Below, piece after piece: positions 59,642 to 64,000 of a DNA stretch of 64,000 nucleotides. Every line of letters starts with the position of its first letter. The first letter of the stretch is position 1. Below the pieces are notes generated by a model, which was not told the DNA's origin, ran no database searches, and worked only from the letters and a program-made list of their open reading frames with translations. Origin of the DNA: Alphaproteobacteria bacterium (GTDB lineage Bacteria > Pseudomonadota > Alphaproteobacteria > Caulobacterales > Parvularculaceae); contig JAUIMC010000002.1 in assembly GCA_030433215.1 (NCBI GenBank), positions 1 through 64,000 of the forward strand, read 5' to 3'. The translations under genes were made by a program, and so were the position numbers.

Positions 59642-61489
59642 ATGGTGAAGCGTTTTGCGGATCGTCTGTCGCGCTGCGTGGCGTTTGGCGCGGCTCTGTC
59701 CTTGATTCTTGCCGGCTTGTTGCTCGGTTCGGAACGCGCCAATGCGCAACCGACGCTGATACAGGTCGGGCCGCATTACCCCCAGCGCACCAATATCGAA
59801 GAGCCGTTCATCAATCTCTGGCATGCCGCGCAGAATGTCTGGGGGACGCGCAGCGGCATGACCAACGAGCTCGTGACCGAAGGCTATGTCTCCGCCGCGG
59901 GCTATCCGCAACGCTGGCCCGGCGACCGCATGGATTTCGGCGGCTTCTTTCTGGCCAATGACAAACATGAAGAGGCGCAGGCGCACTGGGACGGCGACTG
60001 GGTGCTGCTCTGGGGGCCGGCGAAATGCGCCGACATGAAAATCGGATGGGACAGCAACGGGGTCGGGGTGAAATCGCCCGGGCGCATCGAGTTCACGCGA
60101 GATTACAAGAAAAACAAGCTCCTTGGCATCATCATGCATGTCACCTCGCTCGATTGTCCGTTGACGGAGCTTGCACTGATCCGCGCGGAAAACGAAGAGG
60201 CATACCGTCAGGGTAAAATCTACAATCCCCGGTTTGTGGAGGCGATGTCCGGCTATGACGTCATTCGCACCATGGATCTGCAACAGGCGGGCACGGCCGT
60301 GGTGACCGGACCGGACGACCTGCCTGGCACGGGCGATCTTTTCTGGGCGGAGCACAGTTGGGCGGATGGCGGCCTGTCCGCGACGCGGCCGCCGCTTTAT
60401 GAGTCCATGCCGCTGAACGCCGTGGTCGCCCTTGGCGTCGAGAGCGGAAAGGCGCTGTGGATCAATGCGCCCCTGACCCTCGGCGCGCCGCAGCGCTTGT
60501 GGGACGTAAAGTCCGATGCGCTGAAAAAGGGCGACGGCCCGTGGTCGAAAGCCTATCGGGCCATGGCCAGTCAGCATGCGGATGAAATCCTCGCGAGCCC
60601 GGCCTGGGACGCTTATGCGGACGCGCTGGTCGCCGCGCTGGCGGAAGAAGGCTATCCTGAAGAGCGCATGCTGTATGTGACCGTCGGCAACGAGGTCTGG
60701 AACTGGTCGCGCCAGTATTTTCTCGGCACGGACTATGCCTGGGGAGTCAGCCAGGGCTTGAGCGCCGTCGCGAAGGCAAGGGGGCGGGGCGATCGCGTCG
60801 GCTATGGCGCGCTACTCTCCCGCATGAAGCTGGCGCTCGATGCGGCGCTCCTGCGCGCCGGCCGCGACCAGAAGGTCACCTATGTGATGGAAGGGCAGGT
60901 CGGCTGGGCGACCACGGTGCATGCGCTCAACGGCGCCAAGGCCTGGATGGAAGGGCAGGGCGAGAACTGGGACGATCACGCGCCTGGTATCGGCGCTTCG
61001 GTGGCTTCCTACTGGTACGGCAAATGGGAAGAGTTTCTGCCGAAAGAGGAATGGGCCGGCGCCATCGCGCGCGATCCGGAAGGCGTGGCGCGAGGCTTTG
61101 CCGATTTTCTCCTGACCTCGAACACCAATGGCGGCAAGGAATATAATTTGAGGAACTATCGCGATCTGAAAAGACGCGCGGAAGCCTATGGCGTCAGCCC
61201 CATCGGCTTTTACGAAGGCGGCTCTCATCTGAAACGCCCGAGATTTATCGACGAGGCCTGGTACGAGGCTTTTCTCTGGGGGCCTGAGGGCGCGCGCGTG
61301 AACTACGAGATCAACCTGGCGCTCGCCGAGGCGTTTCCCGGCATCATCCTCTCGAACTATGTGCTGGCCGGCCCGGTCGGCGCCGGGCCCTTTGCAGAAG
61401 GCCCGCTCGGAACCGACACTCCCTATGCCGCGAGCTGGATGCAGGTCATGGAAGCGGCCGGCAGGGCGCAGGGGCCCGCGCAGCCCTAA
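59642..61489 (+). CDS. Uncharacterised secreted protein with clan GH-A glycoside-hydrolase-like signature
   Basis: A 615-aa protein exported by a signal peptide (hydrophobic residues 14-28, cleavage after ANA at ~36). No confident family name. Two motifs stand out: VGNEVWNWS with E351, matching the acid/base 'NE' of clan GH-A hydrolases at strand 4, and GFYEGGSH with E525, matching the strand 7 nucleophile; the 174-residue spacing fits a (beta/alpha)8 barrel. Tryptophans are plentiful (WNDW-type patches such as ASYWYGKW), as in sugar-binding enzymes. An N-terminal region (~40-290) may be a separate beta domain. GGAGG lies six bases before the ATG. It sits between tRNA-Trp and secE, and ends before a strong hairpin. 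Confidence 0.7.
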   Translation: MVKRFADRLSRCVAFGAALSLILAGLLLGSERANAQPTLIQVGPHYPQRTNIEEPFINLWHAAQNVWGTRSGMTNELVTEGYVSAAGYPQRWPGDRMDFGGFFLANDKHEEAQAHWDGDWVLLWGPAKCADMKIGWDSNGVGVKSPGRIEFTRDYKKNKLLGIIMHVTSLDCPLTELALIRAENEEAYRQGKIYNPRFVEAMSGYDVIRTMDLQQAGTAVVTGPDDLPGTGDLFWAEHSWADGGLSATRPPLYESMPLNAVVALGVESGKALWINAPLTLGAPQRLWDVKSDALKKGDGPWSKAYRAMASQHADEILASPAWDAYADALVAALAEEGYPEERMLYVTVGNEVWNWSRQYFLGTDYAWGVSQGLSAVAKARGRGDRVGYGALLSRMKLALDAALLRAGRDQKVTYVMEGQVGWATTVHALNGAKAWMEGQGENWDDHAPGIGASVASYWYGKWEEFLPKEEWAGAIARDPEGVARGFADFLLTSNTNGGKEYNLRNYRDLKRRAEAYGVSPIGFYEGGSHLKRPRFIDEAWYEAFLWGPEGARVNYEINLALAEAFPGIILSNYVLAGPVGAGPFAEGPLGTDTPYAASWMQVMEAAGRAQGPAQP

Positions 61490-61508
61490 GTCTAGCAAGC
61501 GGGGCCGC

Positions 61509-61547
61509 GAGGCCCGTATGGCCCTCCTGTGGCCCCATACGGGCTTC
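61509..61547 (+). terminator. Hairpin after the secreted hydrolase-like gene
   Basis: A 13-bp stem (GAGGCCCGTATGG with CCATACGGGCTTC, one G-U pair) about 20 bases after the stop codon. No T run, so termination may be inefficient or Rho-dependent. The rest of the 284-base gap to secE is GC-rich with no gene. Confidence 0.6.
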
Positions 61548-61666
61548 TGGAGGTCTTCCGGGCTTCCAGCCGGCGCGGGTCCTGTGAAATCGCCCTTCAG
61601 GCCCTCTAAGGGGCCCGAATCAGACGGTCGGGGCCCTCCCGGCCCGCATTTTCACCGCGCCGCCGC

Positions 61667-61692
61667 TTGACGGGGCCGCGAAAAAGTATACC
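61667..61692 (+). promoter_or_regulatory. Possible promoter for secE-nusG
   Basis: TTGACG (61667-61672) and TATACC (61687-61692) lie about 80 bases before secE. The boxes are good but the spacer is only 14 bases; a shifted, weaker -10 (CCTAGA) would restore about 18. Tentative. Confidence 0.3.
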
Positions 61693-61773
61693 TAGAGCCA
61701 ATCTTCCGAAATTTCCGAAGATCGACAGCGCGGACCCCGCGCACGAGAAACCGTGTCCCGAAGGCGGCTTGGA

Positions 61774-62058
61774 ATGGCGAAAAGCAAGAAATCCGGCGGC
61801 GACGCCTCAGTGATCGAAGGCAAGGCGTCCGAAGTCAATAAAAAGAAAAAACGCACCGGCCCGTTCGAGTTCATTCAACAGGTGCGCAACGAAGCCGCGA
61901 AGGTCACCTGGACCACGCGTAATGAAACGGTGATCTCCACCATTATGGTGCTGATCATGGTGGCGATCATGGCGCTGTTTTTCTTTGGCGTGGATCAGGG
62001 CCTGCGTTTCGTCGTCTGTCACGTCCTGCCCATCGACTGCGTCGGCGCGACCAATTAG
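61774..62058 (+). CDS. secE: Preprotein translocase subunit SecE
   Basis: A 94-aa SecE that clamps the SecY channel. The amphipathic FEFIQQVRNEAAKVTWTTRNETV segment followed by one membrane helix (about residues 54-76) is the universally required core. The N-terminal ~30 residues are Lys/Ser/Gly-rich. The ATG at 61774 is preferred to a GTG 21 bases upstream; AAGG lies nine bases before it. nusG follows after 24 bases. Confidence 0.95.
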   Translation: MAKSKKSGGDASVIEGKASEVNKKKKRTGPFEFIQQVRNEAAKVTWTTRNETVISTIMVLIMVAIMALFFFGVDQGLRFVVCHVLPIDCVGATN

Positions 62059-62082
62059 CGATTGCAAGAACGGAACTCCGCT

Positions 62083-62616
62083 ATGGCCAGCAACTGGTAT
62101 ATCGTTCACGCCTATTCGAACTTCGAAAAGAAAGTCGCCGAGTCCATCCTCGCTTCCGCGAAGGAAAAGGGACTGGAGCATCTGATCGAGGAAGTTTTCG
62201 TTCCCACGGAAGAAGTCACCGAGGTGCGCCGCGGCCGCAAGGTCAACACCGAGCGCCGCTTCTTTCCCGGTTACGTGCTCGTCAAGATGACGCTCAGCGA
62301 TGAGACCTATCACCTGATCAAGGAGACGCCGAAAGTCACCGGCTTTCTGGGGTCGGGCAACAAGCCGATGCCGGTTCCGCAAAAGGAAGTGGACCGTATT
62401 CGCGGCGTCATCGAAGAAGGCGAAGCCCGCCCGCGCTCGACCATCACCTTCGATATCGGCGAAAGCGTGCGCGTCATCGACGGGCCGTTTGCGTCCTTCT
62501 CCGGCATTGTCGAGGAAGTCGACGAGGATACCGAGCGCGTCAAGGTGGCGGTCTCGATCTTCGGGCGCGCGACGCCGGTGGAGCTAGAGTTCACGCAGGT
62601 CGAAAAAGGCGCCTAG
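62083..62616 (+). CDS. nusG: Transcription termination/antitermination factor NusG
   Basis: A 177-aa NusG linking RNA polymerase to Rho or to the ribosome via S10. NWYIVHAYSNFEKKVAESI is the NGN domain start, with RRFFPGYVLVKM; the KOW domain has GESVRVIDGPFASFSGIVEEVD. The ATG at 62083 gives the canonical MASNWY start; a TTG 21 bases earlier is not needed. rplK does not follow, unlike the common order; the next gene is on the other strand. Confidence 0.97.
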   Translation: MASNWYIVHAYSNFEKKVAESILASAKEKGLEHLIEEVFVPTEEVTEVRRGRKVNTERRFFPGYVLVKMTLSDETYHLIKETPKVTGFLGSGNKPMPVPQKEVDRIRGVIEEGEARPRSTITFDIGESVRVIDGPFASFSGIVEEVDEDTERVKVAVSIFGRATPVELEFTQVEKGA

Positions 62617-62651
62617 GGCGCTTCGCCCTCGGTCCCTTTATTCCGGCGAGG

Positions 62652-62951
62652 CTATTGCTCTCGGCGCGTCGCGTCTTGCGGCGCCGGGTGCGCGGCCGGG
62701 TCTGTGTCTTCAAAGGTTTCATGAAAACGCGGCGGCGAACGCCGGGCCGCAAGGCGGACCAGCTTGTCGAACCAGCGCCAGCGCCGGCGCATGGCGAGAA
62801 TGAGCGGGCGCGCCGCCGGATTCGCTGCGGCGATCATGATGAGACCGAGCGCTGCGAAAACGACGCCGAGGGGCAGGGGCGAGATGGCGGCAATGACGCC
62901 GTAGATCACCAGAATGGCCCCGGCGAGGGTCGTTGCGGCGCGGGCGAGCAT
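62652..62951 (-). CDS. Small inner-membrane hypothetical protein
   Basis: A 99-aa protein with two membrane helices near residues 5-24 and 27-45, then a basic cytoplasmic part (MRRRWRWFDKLVRLAARR) and a polar tail. Not recognised beyond resembling small uncharacterised alphaproteobacterial membrane proteins. AGGAG lies ahead of the ATG, which favours this strand over an overlapping plus-strand frame of similar length. It converges on nusG with a 35-base gap. Confidence 0.65.
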   Translation of the reverse strand: MLARAATTLAGAILVIYGVIAAISPLPLGVVFAALGLIMIAAANPAARPLILAMRRRWRWFDKLVRLAARRSPPRFHETFEDTDPAAHPAPQDATRREQ

Positions 62952-63054
62952 TGAAGGAAAGCTCCTTAAAAAAAGCGGACGGCAAAGCCGGAATGATCGC
63001 TGGAAGGTTACGCCGCGCCGGCGCGAAAGGCCATGTGGCGATCGGGCCGGGGCG

Positions 63055-63756
63055 TCACGCCGTCAGGCGCAGCTCGTGAAAATAGGCATAGTCGCCGGCG
63101 CAGGCCGCCGCGACCTCTTCCAGCTCCGGGCTCAGCGTCAGCGCGCGCTCTGTAAAGGGCTTGAAGCCGGTCGAGGCGTGCACCGCGTCATACCAGTGCT
63201 CGGCCCAGACGCCGTCGCTTGCCCGCTCGCCCGCTTTCCATGACAGCATGGCTTCGGTGAACGGCATGTCCAGCGCAGCGCATAGCGTGCGCAACATCGC
63301 GGCGGGCGCTTTCAGAATGTCGCCGGCGTCGACCACGGGGGCGGGCGATTGTTCATGCAGGCGGCGCTGGATCCGGTAGCTGTCGATGATCGGCCGCACA
63401 TCGTCATATTTGTTCTTGTAGGAGGCGACCATGGCGCGCGGATCGCGGATCAGGTGAAAGACCTTCGCGCCCTGAAGCCAGTTGAAATCCTCCGCGCCGG
63501 CGAAATGAAAGGCGATGTGTTTTTCAAAACGATAGGCGGCGTTTTCCGGCGGCGCAGTCAGGTCTGCGACCACATCGCCCCAATCCGTCGCCATGCTGGC
63601 GAGGATTTCCGCGCGCATGGGATGATCGGCCCCGCTCTTCTTCAGATACCAGCCATAGAACGGCTCGTCCCGGACCTCCGTGTCCGGACGGCTTTCAAAG
63701 CTGCGCATCATCGTCGTGGAGATGTTGCGCGGGCCGGAAAACATGGCGATCCGCAT
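63055..63756 (-). CDS. Sulfotransferase-like protein
   Basis: A 233-aa protein of the P-loop sulfotransferase type. SGPRNISTTMM (residues 7-17) occupies the place of the phosphosulfate-binding loop, and LIRDPRAMVASYKNKY (102-117) matches the 3'-phosphate binding motif of PAPS-using enzymes. No signal peptide. Substrate unknown; some members of this group are misnamed from fusions with aminotransferases. Starts eight bases after the end of the charged hypothetical gene, so they likely share a transcript. Confidence 0.75.
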   Translation of the reverse strand: MRIAMFSGPRNISTTMMRSFESRPDTEVRDEPFYGWYLKKSGADHPMRAEILASMATDWGDVVADLTAPPENAAYRFEKHIAFHFAGAEDFNWLQGAKVFHLIRDPRAMVASYKNKYDDVRPIIDSYRIQRRLHEQSPAPVVDAGDILKAPAAMLRTLCAALDMPFTEAMLSWKAGERASDGVWAEHWYDAVHASTGFKPFTERALTLSPELEEVAAACAGDYAYFHELRLTA

Positions 63757-63764
63757 GGGGAGCG

Positions 63765-63995
63765 TTATTCTCCGGGCGTTTCGGCGGCTTTCCTCTTGGC
63801 CAGCGCTTTCTGGACCGGTTCTTCGCCTTTATGATGCACCGGCTCGTCCTTTTGCAGAGAGCCGAGATCGACAGGCTCGTCTTTATCGGCTTTGCCGTCG
63901 GTCTTGCCGGCGGGCGCGGACACTTTCGGCGCCGGCTTCTTCTTGCGTTCGATGACGTAGGGCTCCGGTTCTTCGCCGGTATATTCGTCGATCAT
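63765..63995 (-). CDS. Charged, low-complexity hypothetical protein
   Basis: A 76-aa protein beginning MIDEYTGEEPEPYVI and then rich in Lys, Glu, Asp, Pro and Ala, probably disordered. No family recognised. The start lies five bases from the window edge, so an upstream start or ribosome site cannot be checked. It precedes the sulfotransferase-like gene by eight bases on the minus strand. Confidence 0.55.
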   Translation of the reverse strand: MIDEYTGEEPEPYVIERKKKPAPKVSAPAGKTDGKADKDEPVDLGSLQKDEPVHHKGEEPVQKALAKRKAAETPGE

Positions 63996-64000
63996 GCGGA

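Noticed and set aside
62655-62954. 99-codon plus-strand frame opposite the small membrane protein gene
   Set aside because: Arg/Gly-rich with no hydrophobic segment; the minus-strand frame has two membrane helices and AGGAG before its start.

Overview
The window is about 64 kb of GC-rich chromosome from an alphaproteobacterium. It consists almost entirely of core genes. The class call rests on an ATP12-family F1-ATPase assembly chaperone, LpxI (rather than LpxH) in lipid A synthesis, a short prolyl-tRNA synthetase without editing insertion, a zinc-independent 101-aa S14, and the lpx/bam gene order. A Parvularculales- or Caulobacterales-like lineage is possible, but the sequence alone does not settle the family. 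I see no CRISPR array, phage, insertion sequence or replication origin.

Layout. (1) 1-5.3 kb: end of rpoB and all of rpoC, closed by a bidirectional terminator. (2) 5.3-6.6 kb: a lone GT4-type glycosyltransferase on the minus strand, sitting between rpoC and rpsL. (3) 7.0-25.7 kb: the str, S10, spc and alpha ribosomal blocks in classical order (rpsL rpsG fusA tuf; rpsJ to rpsQ; rplN to secY adk; rpsM rpsK rpoA rplQ), closed by an intrinsic terminator. (4) 25.7-33.4 kb: an ABC exporter, a Do-like periplasmic protease, then a tightly packed run rarA, sterol-desaturase-like gene, crcB, rluC-type synthase, atp12. (5) 33.4-36.3 kb, minus strand: EF-hand secreted protein, NAD-dependent reductase, lipB, tRNA-Leu(GAG). 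(6) 36.4-40.4 kb: two small overlapping unknown genes, proS, lolC, lolD. (7) 40.5-43.3 kb, minus strand: a photolyase-cyclopropane synthase pair, separated from lolD by a three-armed palindromic element.

(8) 43.4-59.4 kb: a small membrane/coiled-coil protein, then rpsB tsf pyrH frr uppS cdsA dxr rseP bamA skp lpxD fabZ lpxA lpxI lpxB. This run joins translation, isoprenoid and phospholipid precursors, outer-membrane protein assembly and lipid A synthesis. (9) 59.4-62.6 kb: tRNA-Trp, an uncharacterised secreted glycoside-hydrolase-like protein, secE and nusG. (10) 62.6-64 kb: three minus-strand genes (small membrane protein, sulfotransferase-like protein, charged hypothetical).

The best leads for something undescribed are: the exported protein with the two-glutamate signature of clan GH-A enzymes wedged between tRNA-Trp and secE; a BamA whose last ~140 codons change codon usage and carry a thrombospondin-3-like calcium motif; the composite palindrome at 40.4-40.5 kb; an 'IPAKAGI'-type dispersed hairpin at 29.2 kb; and a 15-bp triplicated repeat in front of pyrH. 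None amounts to a clear new multi-gene system. Functions are read from motifs and gene order; no searches were run.
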